Below, in pieces: positions 25,822-34,036 of a stretch of 64,000 nucleotides of DNA. The stretch is from JAEUKQ01 sp964414755 (GTDB lineage: Bacteria > Pseudomonadota > Alphaproteobacteria > JAEUKQ01). Each line of letters starts with the position of its first letter. Positions within the stretch are counted from its first letter, which is position 1. The stretch lies in the NCBI GenBank assembly GCA_964414755.1, contig CAYPXH010000003.1:14281-78280 (forward strand), read 5' to 3'. The notes below the pieces were generated by a model. That model was given only the letters and a program-made list of their open reading frames with translations, was not told where the DNA came from and did not search any database. Position numbers and translations under genes: made by a program.

Positions 25822-26361
25822 ATGTCTCGCTTAAAAGATGCCTATTATAAGGTTATAAGGCCAAAATTGATGAAGGATTTTGGTTATAAGAATCTAATGC
25901 AAACGCCACGTTTAACAAAAATTGTTGTAAATATGGGGGTTGGTCAAGCGGCGCAAGATGGTAAAAAAATGACTGCTGCTGTTGATGAATTGACTTTAAT
26001 CACGGGACAAAAGCCTGTGGTAACCAAAGCACGTATGTCAATTGCTACCTTCAAGCTGCGGAAAGGTATGCCCGTTGGTTGTAAGGTAACGTTACGTGGA
26101 AATCGGATGTATGAATTTTTAGATCGATTGGTTACTATTGCGTTGCCCCGTGTGCGCGATTTTCGTGGAATTTCTGGAAAAAGTTTTGATGGTGCAGGTA
26201 ACTATGCATTTGGCTTAAAAGAACAGATCGTTTTCCCTGAAATCAATTATGATAAAATTGATCAAATTCGCGGTATGGATATTGTTATTGTAACTACCGC
26301 AAAAAATAATGATGAGGCTAAGGCTTTGCTAAAGGCATTTGACATGCCGTTAACAGCTTAA
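25822..26361 (+). CDS. rplE: 50S ribosomal protein L5
   Basis: Binds 5S rRNA and contacts P-site tRNA. Family blocks are KNLMQTPRLTKIVVNMGVGQA, ITGQKPVVTKARMSIATFKLRKGMPVGCKVTLRG (in part), DFRGISGKSFDGAGNYAFGLKEQIVFPEI (in part) and MDIVIVTTAKNNDEAKALL. The 179-residue length is standard. A GGGG-containing ribosome binding site lies before the ATG. Confidence 0.97.
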   Translation: MSRLKDAYYKVIRPKLMKDFGYKNLMQTPRLTKIVVNMGVGQAAQDGKKMTAAVDELTLITGQKPVVTKARMSIATFKLRKGMPVGCKVTLRGNRMYEFLDRLVTIALPRVRDFRGISGKSFDGAGNYAFGLKEQIVFPEINYDKIDQIRGMDIVIVTTAKNNDEAKALLKAFDMPLTA

Positions 26362-26380
26362 TGTGTCTTAAGGAGTAAAA

Positions 26381-26686
26381 ATGGCCAAGACAAGCTCGAT
26401 TGAAAAGAATATGCACCGGCAGCGTTTAAGTAAACAGTTTGCTGCGCGCCGGCAAAGACTAAAAGATGTTATTATGGATGCAACATTACCGATGGAAGAG
26501 CGTTTTGCTGCTCAGCTGAAGTTGGCGCAGTTGCCTCGTAACTCGTCAAGGACGAGGGTTCGGTTGCGTTGTTTATTAACCGGTCGTACGCGCGGTAACT
26601 ATCGTAAATTTAAGTTATCACGACTGATGTTGCGGAAATTGGCTTCTAATGGCCAAATTCCAGGTATGGTGAAAGCTAGTTGGTAA
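26381..26686 (+). CDS. rpsN: 30S ribosomal protein S14
   Basis: Head protein of the small subunit. This is the long, zinc-free form: 101 residues, with no CxxC pairs. LPRNSSRTRVRLRCLLTGRTRGNYRKFKLSR (in part RVRLRCLLTGR) and the C-terminal GQIPGMVKASW are characteristic. AAGGAG lies 7 bp before the ATG. It lies between rplE and rpsH as usual. Confidence 0.97.
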   Translation: MAKTSSIEKNMHRQRLSKQFAARRQRLKDVIMDATLPMEERFAAQLKLAQLPRNSSRTRVRLRCLLTGRTRGNYRKFKLSRLMLRKLASNGQIPGMVKASW

Positions 26687-26706
26687 GGAATTAGGGACAG
26701 GAAATT

Positions 26707-27105
26707 ATGTCAGTAACAGATCCATTAGGTGATATGATCACCCGTATTCGCAACGGTCAAAAAGCCGGTTTGTCAAAAATTACCTCGCCAAAGTCACGGC
26801 TGCGGGTAAATGTTCTTGCCGTCCTTAAGAAGGAAGGATATATTCGTGATTATCAGGCAGTGCAGGATGAGCCAGGTAAAGATACACTAAACATTGAACT
26901 GAAATATTTTGAAGGTCAGCCTGCTATTCGTGAAATTACACGTGTTTCCAAGCCAGGTCGGCGTATTTATGTTGGTGTTGTTGATATTCCAACAGTTTAC
27001 AATGGATTGGGCGTAGCCATCTTGTCGACCCCGCAGGGTGTTATGACGGATAGCGAGGCTCGTGCCGCCCACACGGGGGGCGAATTATTATGTCGCGTTT
27101 TCTAG
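26707..27105 (+). CDS. rpsH: 30S ribosomal protein S8
   Basis: Binds helix 21 of 16S rRNA; in E. coli it represses the spc operon. DPLGDMITRIRNGQKAG at the start, RVSKPGRRIYVG in the middle and STPQGVMTDSEARAAHTGGELLCRVF (in part) at the end are standard. The 132-residue length is normal. Whether the autoregulatory site exists here was not determined. Confidence 0.97.
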   Translation: MSVTDPLGDMITRIRNGQKAGLSKITSPKSRLRVNVLAVLKKEGYIRDYQAVQDEPGKDTLNIELKYFEGQPAIREITRVSKPGRRIYVGVVDIPTVYNGLGVAILSTPQGVMTDSEARAAHTGGELLCRVF

Positions 27106-27115
27106 GAAATAAATC

Positions 27116-27655
27116 ATGTCTCGTATAGGAAAAAACCCTGTCTTGCTTCCTGCTGGTGTTACTGTTCAGGTTTCTGGAGCGGTTGTGAAGGCAAAAGGAA
27201 AGATGGGCGAATTAGCTGTAAATGTTGGAAGTTTGGTTAAAATAGAAAATCAGAAAGACAAACTGCTTGTTACGCCAAGCAAAGATGTTCCTCAGGCAAA
27301 AATTATGTGGGGAACAGCTCGTAATATTTTGCGTAATCTGATGATTGGCGTATCAGAAGGATATTCAAAAACTTTGGAGATTAGTGGTGTTGGTTTTCGT
27401 GCGGCACTCAAAGGCAAAAATCTAGAAATGCAAGTTGGCTTTAGCCACGATATTGTTTATCCAGTTCCAACTGATGTATCTGTTAAGGTTAGTGGCGAAA
27501 AATTCAACGTACTAACGATTAGTGGTCTTGATAAACAACGTGTTGGTCAAGTTGCTGCTGAGATTCGTGCGTTTAGGCCACCTGAACCTTATCAAGGTAA
27601 AGGTATTAAATATAGCACGGAAACCGTTCGTCGCAAAGAAGGTAAGAAGAAATAG
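27116..27655 (+). CDS. rplF: 50S ribosomal protein L6
   Basis: Large-subunit protein near the factor-binding site, built of two similar domains. MSRIGKNPVLLPAGVTV, RNLMIGVSEGYSKTLEISGVGFRA (in part) and the signature RPPEPYQGKGIKYSTE are typical. The 179-residue length is standard. It begins 10 bp after rpsH. Confidence 0.97.
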   Translation: MSRIGKNPVLLPAGVTVQVSGAVVKAKGKMGELAVNVGSLVKIENQKDKLLVTPSKDVPQAKIMWGTARNILRNLMIGVSEGYSKTLEISGVGFRAALKGKNLEMQVGFSHDIVYPVPTDVSVKVSGEKFNVLTISGLDKQRVGQVAAEIRAFRPPEPYQGKGIKYSTETVRRKEGKKK

Positions 27656-27681
27656 GTAACTTATCAGTTTAAGGGTTAATC

Positions 27682-28044
27682 ATGTTAACAAGACTAGAAT
27701 TAAAACAACGGCGTCGGGAACGCTTACGGTATCAGTTAAGACAAAAATCAGGTGGGCGTCCGCGCTTGTCTGTCTTTAGATCTAGCAAGCATATTCATGT
27801 TCAGGTGATTGATGATCGGCTTGGTCAGACCCTGGTTGCCGCTTCCTCACTTGATAAAGACTTAAAGGGGCAGTTAAAAACCGGTGCAAGTATTGACGCT
27901 GCCCGCGCAGTTGGACAATTGGTTGCCGTTCGTGCGGTTGCTGCGGGTGTTAAGGAGGTTGTATTTGATCGCGGTTGTTATATTTATCACGGCCGAGTTA
28001 AAGCATTGGCCGAAGCGGCACGCGAGGGTGGTTTGAACTTTTAG
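27682..28044 (+). CDS. rplR: 50S ribosomal protein L18
   Basis: Carries 5S rRNA into the 50S subunit with L5 and L25. RPRLSVFRSSKHIHVQVID, GASIDAARAVGQLVAVRA and VVFDRGCYIYHGRVKALAEAAREGGL (in part) are the usual blocks. The 120-residue length is normal. It follows rplF after 26 bp. Confidence 0.96.
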   Translation: MLTRLELKQRRRERLRYQLRQKSGGRPRLSVFRSSKHIHVQVIDDRLGQTLVAASSLDKDLKGQLKTGASIDAARAVGQLVAVRAVAAGVKEVVFDRGCYIYHGRVKALAEAAREGGLNF

Positions 28045-28094
28045 TTTAGAAGCTGTTAAGTTTGTAATATCAACATAGAAGAATTGAAATAAAC

Positions 28095-28661
28095 ATGTCA
28101 AAAAATGATCATTCAGAACGTCGGGATCGTAGTCGCGAGAGAAAGGATGATGTCGAATTAATTGAGAAACTTGTCGGCATCAATCGTATTACAAAAGTTG
28201 TTAAAGGCGGTAAAAGGCTTGGTTTTGCTGCAATTGTTGTTGTTGGTGATGGTAAAGGGCGTGTTGGCCATGGTGCTGGTAAGGCACGTGAAGTTCCAGA
28301 AGCAGTACGTAAAGCAACGGAACGCGCGCGGCGCTCTATGTTGCGTATTCCATTACGCGAAGGTCGTACCATCCATCATGATACCGTTGGTCGGTTTGGA
28401 GCGGGCAGAATTGTTTTAAGATCAGCTAAACCAGGGACGGGTATTATTGCTGGCGGTGCCGTTCGGTATGTGTTTGAAGCTTTAGGCGTACAAGACATTG
28501 TTGCAAAATCTATCGGTTCATCAAACCCACACAACGTTTTGAAAGCCGTTTTTGATGCGTTGACTTCATCAAATTCGCCACGTCATGTTGCTGCACGCCG
28601 TGGTAAGAAAGTTAGCGACATTCTTCCAAAAAAGCAGGCGCACGCTGAGGTTAGGGAGTAA
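28095..28661 (+). CDS. rpsE: 30S ribosomal protein S5
   Basis: Helps form the mRNA entry channel and influences decoding accuracy. ELIEKLVGINRITKVVKGGKRLGFAAIVVVGDGKGRVG (in part) begins the double-stranded RNA-binding domain. TIHHDTVGRFGAGRIVLRSAKPGTGIIAGGAVR (in part) and IGSSNPHNVLKAVFDAL follow. At 188 residues it has short charged tails at both ends (SERRDRSRERKDD and RRGKKVSDILPKKQ). Confidence 0.97.
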   Translation: MSKNDHSERRDRSRERKDDVELIEKLVGINRITKVVKGGKRLGFAAIVVVGDGKGRVGHGAGKAREVPEAVRKATERARRSMLRIPLREGRTIHHDTVGRFGAGRIVLRSAKPGTGIIAGGAVRYVFEALGVQDIVAKSIGSSNPHNVLKAVFDALTSSNSPRHVAARRGKKVSDILPKKQAHAEVRE

Positions 28662-28663
28662 TT

Positions 28664-28873
28664 ATGGTTAAAAAAAACGCGGCCAAAACAGAAAAATTGA
28701 TTAAAGTCACCCAGATTGGCAGTCCGATTGGTAGGGAATATAGTCAGCGGTTGACACTGCTTGGATTGGGATTAGGGAAGATGCATAAATCGCGCTTGTT
28801 ACCTGATAATTCTTCCATCCGTGGAATGATTTTTAAAGTTCAGCATTTAGTAAAATCTGAACCTGTTGAGTAA
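28664..28873 (+). CDS. rpmD: 50S ribosomal protein L30
   Basis: Small large-subunit protein. IKVTQIGSPIGREYSQRLTLLGLGLGKMHKSRLLPDN (in part) carries the family pattern, and MIFKVQHLVKSEPVE ends it. The 69-residue length is typical, with a short basic N-terminal tail. It starts 2 bp after rpsE; GGGAG precedes the ATG. Confidence 0.95.
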   Translation: MVKKNAAKTEKLIKVTQIGSPIGREYSQRLTLLGLGLGKMHKSRLLPDNSSIRGMIFKVQHLVKSEPVE

Positions 28874-28912
28874 GTGCACGACCGTTATTAGCGTATAAAG
28901 GATCTATCTATT

Positions 28913-29404
28913 ATGAAGTTAAATCAATTATCAGATAAACCAGGTGCCAGGAAAAAGCCAATTGTTGTTGGCCGTGGTATTGGTTCAGGAAAAGGAAAAA
29001 CAGCTGGTCGTGGCGGAAAAGGTCAGACTGCGCGTAGCGGTTGGTCTGGTAATGGCTTTGAAGGCGGTCAAATGCCCCTTCATATGCGTATGCCTAAAAG
29101 AGGTTTTAATAATTTTAGCCGCAAGCGTTACGTTGTTGTTAACCTGGGTAGGTTACAGAATTTTATTGAAAATGGCCGGCTGAATATTCAAGAAACAATC
29201 GATGCACGTGCACTGCAAGTGGCTGGCGTTATTAGCCACGCACGTGATGGTGTGCGTTTATTAGCTTCTGGCGCGTTGAAAAGTAAAATTAACATTTTGG
29301 TTGCAGGTGCCTCAAGTGGTGCCATTCAGGCTGTTGAGAAACTGGGTGGACAGGTTAGTCTGGAACAACCAGCTGACCAACAGGAAAAATCTGCAGAAAA
29401 GTAG
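28913..29404 (+). CDS. rplO: 50S ribosomal protein L15
   Basis: Late-assembly large-subunit protein. The glycine-rich region GRGIGSGKGKTAGRGGKGQTARSG is hallmark sequence (quoted in part), followed by GFEGGQMPLHMRMPKRGF and a C-terminal fold containing SGALKSKINILVAGASSGAI. The 163 residues include a polar tail. A weak terminator-like hairpin follows before secY. Confidence 0.96.
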   Translation: MKLNQLSDKPGARKKPIVVGRGIGSGKGKTAGRGGKGQTARSGWSGNGFEGGQMPLHMRMPKRGFNNFSRKRYVVVNLGRLQNFIENGRLNIQETIDARALQVAGVISHARDGVRLLASGALKSKINILVAGASSGAIQAVEKLGGQVSLEQPADQQEKSAEK

Positions 29405-29431
29405 ATTGATGGTATTTGATAGATGAATTTT

Positions 29432-29452
29432 ACTGTTTACAGAACAGTTTTT
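29432..29452 (+). terminator. Weak hairpin between rplO and secY, possible attenuator
   Basis: ACTGTT pairs with AACAGT across a 5-nt loop and is followed by five Ts. The stem is short and AT-rich, so it would act only as a partial terminator that lowers expression of secY relative to ribosomal genes. Inference from structure only. Confidence 0.35.
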
Positions 29453-29482
29453 GCGTTGATTATCCAAAGATAGGTTGATGAA

Positions 29483-30844
29483 ATGGCTTCAGCTGCCGAG
29501 CAACTTGCTGCTAATATAAATTTGGGTGCTTTTGGTAAGGCCAAAGAATTAAAGAAGCGTATTTGGTTTACTCTGGGTGCGCTGCTGATTTACCGTTTTG
29601 GTACCTATATACCGTTACCAGGCGTTGATGCTGCGGCATTTTCATCTATTCTTAACCAAACCTCTGGTGGTATTTTTGGTATTTTTAATTTATTTAGTGG
29701 TGGTGCGCTTCAGCGGATGACAATTTTTGCGCTTAACGTAATGCCATATATATCTGCGTCAATTATTGTGCAGCTTCTGACCGCTGTTTTACCTCGTTGG
29801 GAATCATTAAAAAAAGAAGGGGAAGCTGGCCGCCGCAAACTTAACCATTATACCCGTATTGGTACTGTCATTCTGGCTGCCATACAGGGTTTTGGAATTG
29901 TAACATTGCTTGAGGGCATGCGTGGCAATAATGGTGTGCCAATTGTTGCTGACCCAAGCTGGTTTTTTCGAATCAGCGTTATTGTAACTTTAGTTGGCGC
30001 GACCATGTTTTTAATGTGGCTGGGCGAACAAATTACCGCTCGTGGCATTGGTAATGGTGTTTCCCTAATTATTTTCACAGGTATTGTTGCAGGTTTTCCG
30101 TCGGCGATAGCCAATCTTTTTAGTTTGGCACGCGCTGGGTCAATCAAGTTTTTGGGAAGTCCAACAATTGCGTTGTTGCTTATTTTACTTCTTATCGCAT
30201 GCATTGTTTTGTTGGTAGTTTTTTTCGAGCGTGCCCAACGCCGTCTGGTGATTCAATATCCTAAAAGGCAAGTTGGCAATAAGGTGCTTGGCGGTGATAG
30301 CTCCCATCTACCGTTGCGTCTTAATACCGCAGGTGTTATTCCTCCAATATTTGCTAGTTCTTTGCTTTTGCTACCTATTAGCATTTTTCAATTCTCGGGA
30401 TCCGCTGAGGGTGGCGTGTTACAGTGGTTGCAAACCAACCTTAATCATGGAACGTGGTTGTATATTAGTCTTTATTTGTTGCTTATTTTGTTCTTTGCCT
30501 TTTTTTATACAGCAATTGTTTTTAATCCCGAAGAAACAGCAGATAACCTAAAGAAGAATGGCGGATTTATTCCTGGAATACGTCCTGGAAAAACAACGGC
30601 CGATTATATCGATTTTGTCTTAACACGCTTAACCGTTATTGGGGCGGTTTATCTTGGTTTTATCTGTGTGCTACCCGAAATTATCATTGCCGATAGCAGT
30701 ATTCCGTTTTATTTTGGCGGAACAAGTTTATTGATTATCGTATCCGTCACTATTGATACGGTTGGCCAAATTCATTCGCACTTGTTAGCTAACCAATATG
30801 AAAGTCTTATTCGTAAGGCAAAATTAAAAGGGCCTCGTGGATGA
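29483..30844 (+). CDS. secY: Protein translocase subunit SecY
   Basis: The channel of the Sec pathway in the inner membrane. About ten hydrophobic segments fit the family. Key blocks are KRIWFTLGALLIYRFGTYIPLPG, the plug region near GGIFGIFNLFSGGALQRMTIFAL (in part), NVMPYISASIIVQLLT, EQITARGIGNGVSLIIF and the cytosolic loop GFIPGIRPGKTTADYI. The 453-residue length is normal. It overlaps adk by 4 bp (ATGA). Confidence 0.97.
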   Translation: MASAAEQLAANINLGAFGKAKELKKRIWFTLGALLIYRFGTYIPLPGVDAAAFSSILNQTSGGIFGIFNLFSGGALQRMTIFALNVMPYISASIIVQLLTAVLPRWESLKKEGEAGRRKLNHYTRIGTVILAAIQGFGIVTLLEGMRGNNGVPIVADPSWFFRISVIVTLVGATMFLMWLGEQITARGIGNGVSLIIFTGIVAGFPSAIANLFSLARAGSIKFLGSPTIALLLILLLIACIVLLVVFFERAQRRLVIQYPKRQVGNKVLGGDSSHLPLRLNTAGVIPPIFASSLLLLPISIFQFSGSAEGGVLQWLQTNLNHGTWLYISLYLLLILFFAFFYTAIVFNPEETADNLKKNGGFIPGIRPGKTTADYIDFVLTRLTVIGAVYLGFICVLPEIIIADSSIPFYFGGTSLLIIVSVTIDTVGQIHSHLLANQYESLIRKAKLKGPRG

Positions 30845-31518
30845 TTGTGATTTTACTGGGGCCGCCCGGGGCTGGCAAAGGAACACAAGCGAAATCGCTG
30901 GAAGATTCGATGGGGCTTATTCAATTGTCTACTGGTGATTTATTGCGTAAGGAAGTCAATACTGGCACACCACTTGGCAAGCAAGTTAAGCAAGCCATGG
31001 ATGAAGGAAAGCTGATTTCTGATGATATTTTAATTGCAATGATTAAACACCAGTTGCAAGCGAATAAAAGTGGCTTTGTTTTTGATGGATTTCCAAGAAC
31101 CTTGGTGCAGGCACAGTCACTTGATTTGATGTTGTCAGAGCGGAAAAAAGCAGTTGATGCGGTTATTGAACTTAAAATTGATGAAGAGGTTTTAGTTCAA
31201 CGTATTGCAGGTCGTTTTCAGTGTAAAAATTGTGGTGCTGCTTTTCACGAACAATACAAACAAACAGCGAAAAAAGGTATTTGTGATGTTTGTGGTGGAC
31301 GTGAGTTTGTAAAAAGAAAAGACGATAATGCCGAAACCGTACGGGCGCGTTTGCAAATTTATCAACAGCAAATAAGCCAAATATTGCCTTTCTATCGGCA
31401 GCAGAAAAAATTGTATCAGGTTGATGCCATGCAAAAACCCGAACAAGTTACCCAACAAATATCAACAATATTAAAGGTATTAAAGAATCAATCGTTAACC
31501 AAGCAGATTATTCATTGA
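30841..31518 (+). CDS. adk: Adenylate kinase (zinc-type LID)
   Basis: Converts AMP and ATP to two ADP. The P-loop is GPPGAGKGT at residues 7-15; FDGFPRT binds AMP. The LID domain has four cysteines (128, 131, 148 and 151; CKNC and CDVC), the zinc-binding form found in many bacteria but not in E. coli. The 225-residue length is normal. It is translationally coupled to secY, and its stop overlaps the -35 box of the next promoter. Confidence 0.96.
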   Translation: MIVILLGPPGAGKGTQAKSLEDSMGLIQLSTGDLLRKEVNTGTPLGKQVKQAMDEGKLISDDILIAMIKHQLQANKSGFVFDGFPRTLVQAQSLDLMLSERKKAVDAVIELKIDEEVLVQRIAGRFQCKNCGAAFHEQYKQTAKKGICDVCGGREFVKRKDDNAETVRARLQIYQQQISQILPFYRQQKKLYQVDAMQKPEQVTQQISTILKVLKNQSLTKQIIH

Positions 31519-31543
31519 CAGGTCGTTAATAATTTCTTATAAA
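31515..31543 (+). promoter_or_regulatory. Near-consensus sigma-70 promoter for rpsM-rpsK-rpoA-rplQ
   Basis: TTGACA (-35, perfect), a 17-bp spacer and TATAAA (-10, one base off consensus). The -35 box overlaps the adk TGA stop. Transcription should start near 31550, about 40 bp before the rpsM GTG, so the alpha cluster can be transcribed independently of the upstream genes. Confidence 0.8.
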
Positions 31544-31590
31544 CTGCCCTTCGATGTTCGTTTGCTGCTATTGTTTAAAGGAGAAAGTCT

Positions 31591-31965
31591 GTGGCGCGTA
31601 TTGCTGGCGTCAATATTCCCACTCAGAAAAGAGTGCATATTGCTTTAAGGTATATATATGGTATTGGTCCCGTGAATTCGTTGGAGATATGCCAAAAAGT
31701 TGGTATCCCTTTAGAGAAGCGGGTTCACCAATTATCGGATGAAGATATTTTACGCATTCGTGAAGTAATCGATCGTGACTACCGTGTTGAAGGTGACTTG
31801 CGTCGCGAAATTTCAATGAATGTGAAAAGGCTTATGGATATGGCTTGCTACCGTGGCTTGCGCCATCGTAAAGGTCTTCCTGTTCGTGGACAGCGTACAA
31901 AAACTAATGCTCGTACCCGTAAAGGGCCTATTAAAACTGTTGCTGGTTCTAAAAAGACGGTATAA
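31591..31965 (+). CDS. rpsM: 30S ribosomal protein S13
   Basis: Head protein contacting the 50S subunit and P-site tRNA. ARIAGVNIPTQKRVHIALRYIYGIG (in part) opens it, and the C-terminal RGLRHRKGLPVRGQRTKTNARTRKG (in part) is the signature region. It starts with GTG, supported by AAAGGAGAA 8 bp upstream and by the conserved next residues ARIAG. The 124-residue length is normal. The rpmJ gene that sits before rpsM in some groups is absent here. Confidence 0.97.
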   Translation: MARIAGVNIPTQKRVHIALRYIYGIGPVNSLEICQKVGIPLEKRVHQLSDEDILRIREVIDRDYRVEGDLRREISMNVKRLMDMACYRGLRHRKGLPVRGQRTKTNARTRKGPIKTVAGSKKTV

Positions 31966-32003
31966 CAAAGTTAAAAATTTCTGATGATACTTTAGGGTGA
32001 TTA

Positions 32004-32399
32004 ATGACGACAAAAACTGCTGCCCCCCGTTTGCGGCGTAAGGAACGGAAAAACGTTGGTGCTGGTGTTGCACATGTCAATGCAAGTTTTAACAATACAG
32101 TTATTACCATTACCGATATGCAGGGTAATACAGTTGCATGGTCTTCGGCTGGTGGTGAGGGTTTTAAGGGGTCACGCAAATCAACCCCATACGCTGCTCA
32201 GATCGCGGCCGATACTGTAGCCAAAAAAGCTAAGGAACATGGTGTAACATCACTTGAAGTCGAGGTAACAGGGCCTGGTTCTGGCCGTGAGTCTGCTTTA
32301 AGATCTTTGCAGGCAGCTGGTTTTGTGATTAGCTCGATTCGTGATATTACACCTGTTCCACATAATGGGTGTCGGCCGCCAAAGCGTCGCCGTGTCTGA
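32004..32399 (+). CDS. rpsK: 30S ribosomal protein S11
   Basis: Platform protein near the E site. GVAHVNASFNNTVITITDMQGN, WSSAGGEGFKGSRKSTPYAAQ and the C-terminal SIRDITPVPHNGCRPPKRRRV (in part) are characteristic. The 131-residue length is normal. It lies between rpsM and rpoA as usual. Confidence 0.97.
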   Translation: MTTKTAAPRLRRKERKNVGAGVAHVNASFNNTVITITDMQGNTVAWSSAGGEGFKGSRKSTPYAAQIAADTVAKKAKEHGVTSLEVEVTGPGSGRESALRSLQAAGFVISSIRDITPVPHNGCRPPKRRRV

Positions 32400-32452
32400 C
32401 CTGGTTATTATTTGCTGCTTGATTTAATTTTGTTATAAGGCAAGAAAAGAAT

Positions 32453-33484
32453 ATGAAAGCTTTTTCCGCAATCCAAAAAAATTGGACAGAACTTAAGAAG
32501 CCTGAAAAACTAGTTATTACACCTGGCTCTGATGCCGGAAAAGAGGCAACTGTTGTTGCTGAGCCCTTGGAAAGAGGTTTTGGTTTAACCTTAGGTAATG
32601 CTTTAAGGCGTATCCTGTTATCATCATTGCAGGGTGCCGCTATTACCAAATTGCAAATAGAGGGTGTTTTACACGAGTTCTCATCCATCCCGGGTGTGCG
32701 TGAAGATGTTACGGACATCATCCTTAATATAAAATCCATCGCGCTGCGTATGCACGGCGATGGGCCAAAGCGTATGCGTTTAAGAGCTGATAAAGCTGGT
32801 GAAGTTACTGCGCGTGCCATTGAAACAGGTCACGATATTGTCATTATGAATCCTGATTTGGTGATTTGTACCCTTGATAAGGGAGCGAAATTGGCTATGG
32901 AATTTACGGTTGAGACTGGTAAGGGGTATGTTTCTGCAGCCCTTAATCGGCCGGAAGATACCGTTTTGGGTTTAATGCCTGTTGATGCTTTGTTTAGTCC
33001 AGTGCGTAAAGTGACCTATAAGGTTGATAACACCCGTGTTGGTCAACAAACGGATTATGATAAGCTTACGTTGCAGATTGAGACAAATGGTACTATTTCG
33101 CCTGAAGATGCTTTGGCAAGAGCTGCATATATTTTGAAGGATCAGGTGCAGTTGTTTATTAATTTTGATGAACCCAAACCAGCTCAGGTAGATAATCGTC
33201 CAGCTGAGCCTTCATTTAACCGTAATTTATTGCGCCGGGTTGATGAACTTGAGTTATCAGTTCGTTCAGCAAATTGCCTTAAGAATGACAATATTGTTTA
33301 TATTGGTGATTTAGTTCAGAAAAGCGAGACTGAGATGTTGCGTACGCCAAACTTTGGACGCAAATCACTTAACGAAATTAAAGAAGTGTTGGCACAGATG
33401 GGCTTGCATCTCGGTATGCAGATTCCAAATTGGCCACCTGAAAATATCGAAGAGATGGCCAAAAAATTAGAGGAACCATTTTAG
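32453..33484 (+). CDS. rpoA: RNA polymerase alpha subunit
   Basis: Assembles RNA polymerase and contacts activators and UP elements. The N-terminal domain has VAEPLERGFGLTLGNALRRILLSSLQG (in part) and the C-terminal domain, from about residue 250, has LRRVDELELSVRSANCLKND and the RKSLNEIKEVLAQMGLHLG helix-hairpin-helix region. The 343-residue length is normal. It is expected to be driven by the promoter at the adk stop along with rpsM, rpsK and rplQ. Confidence 0.97.
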   Translation: MKAFSAIQKNWTELKKPEKLVITPGSDAGKEATVVAEPLERGFGLTLGNALRRILLSSLQGAAITKLQIEGVLHEFSSIPGVREDVTDIILNIKSIALRMHGDGPKRMRLRADKAGEVTARAIETGHDIVIMNPDLVICTLDKGAKLAMEFTVETGKGYVSAALNRPEDTVLGLMPVDALFSPVRKVTYKVDNTRVGQQTDYDKLTLQIETNGTISPEDALARAAYILKDQVQLFINFDEPKPAQVDNRPAEPSFNRNLLRRVDELELSVRSANCLKNDNIVYIGDLVQKSETEMLRTPNFGRKSLNEIKEVLAQMGLHLGMQIPNWPPENIEEMAKKLEEPF

Positions 33485-33530
33485 CAATTTCTTTGGCAGT
33501 TTAACCAAAGCAAGATAAAGGAGAGTAAAT

Positions 33531-33956
33531 ATGCGTCATCAAATACGTGGGCGCAAGTTAGGCCGGACAAGTACACATCGTATTGCCATGTTCGAAAACA
33601 TGGCTGTAGCGTTGTTGAAACATGAACAAATTAAAACAACCTTGCCCAAGGCGAAAGAATTGCGACCTTTTGTTGAAAAGCTAATTACCCTTGGCAAAAA
33701 AGGTGGGTTGCATGCGCGGCGTCAGGCCATTGCTTCGTTGCAAGATGAAAAGATTGTAGCTAAGGTTTTTGACACCCTGGCTGAGCGTTATCGTTCGCGT
33801 GCAGGTGGTTATACACGTATTGTTAAAGCTGGATTTCGTTATGGCGATACAGCTGATATGGCCGTTATTGAATTAGTTGATCGTGATCCTGAAGCAAAGG
33901 GGAAGGACTCAGGGCCTGTTGTTAATCAGTCTTCTTCTGAAGAAGCTGCTGCCTAG
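33531..33956 (+). CDS. rplQ: 50S ribosomal protein L17
   Basis: Large-subunit protein near the tunnel exit. MRHQIRGRKLGRTSTHRIAMF and the KTTLPKAKELRPFVEKLITL block are standard; the C-terminus bears RYGDTADMAVIELVDRD and a short acidic/Ser tail. The 141-residue length is normal. GGAGAG lies before the ATG. It is the last gene of the ribosomal run and is followed by a terminator. Confidence 0.97.
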   Translation: MRHQIRGRKLGRTSTHRIAMFENMAVALLKHEQIKTTLPKAKELRPFVEKLITLGKKGGLHARRQAIASLQDEKIVAKVFDTLAERYRSRAGGYTRIVKAGFRYGDTADMAVIELVDRDPEAKGKDSGPVVNQSSSEEAAA

Positions 33957-33974
33957 TTGCCAAATATAAGTAAT

Positions 33975-34014
33975 AAAAAAAACTGGCTTTTATAAGATAA
34001 AGGCCAGTTTTTTT
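33975..34014. terminator. Bidirectional terminator between rplQ and gst
   Basis: ACTGGC pairs with GCCAGT, extended on the outside by a 7-base A-run pairing with a T-run and on the inside by AT pairs with one bulge. The T-run on the plus strand and A-run on the other side allow termination of both rplQ and the convergent glutathione transferase gene. Confidence 0.8.
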
Positions 34015-34036
34015 GTTGAAGTTGTAATTAAAGCGG

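Noticed and set aside
29848..30204. A 118-codon frame antisense to secY
   Set aside because: Fully inside secY on the other strand, with composition explained by the secY codons.
32347..32820. A 157-codon open frame antisense to rpsK and rpoA
   Set aside because: Lies opposite two highly conserved genes; it is a shadow of their codon pattern.
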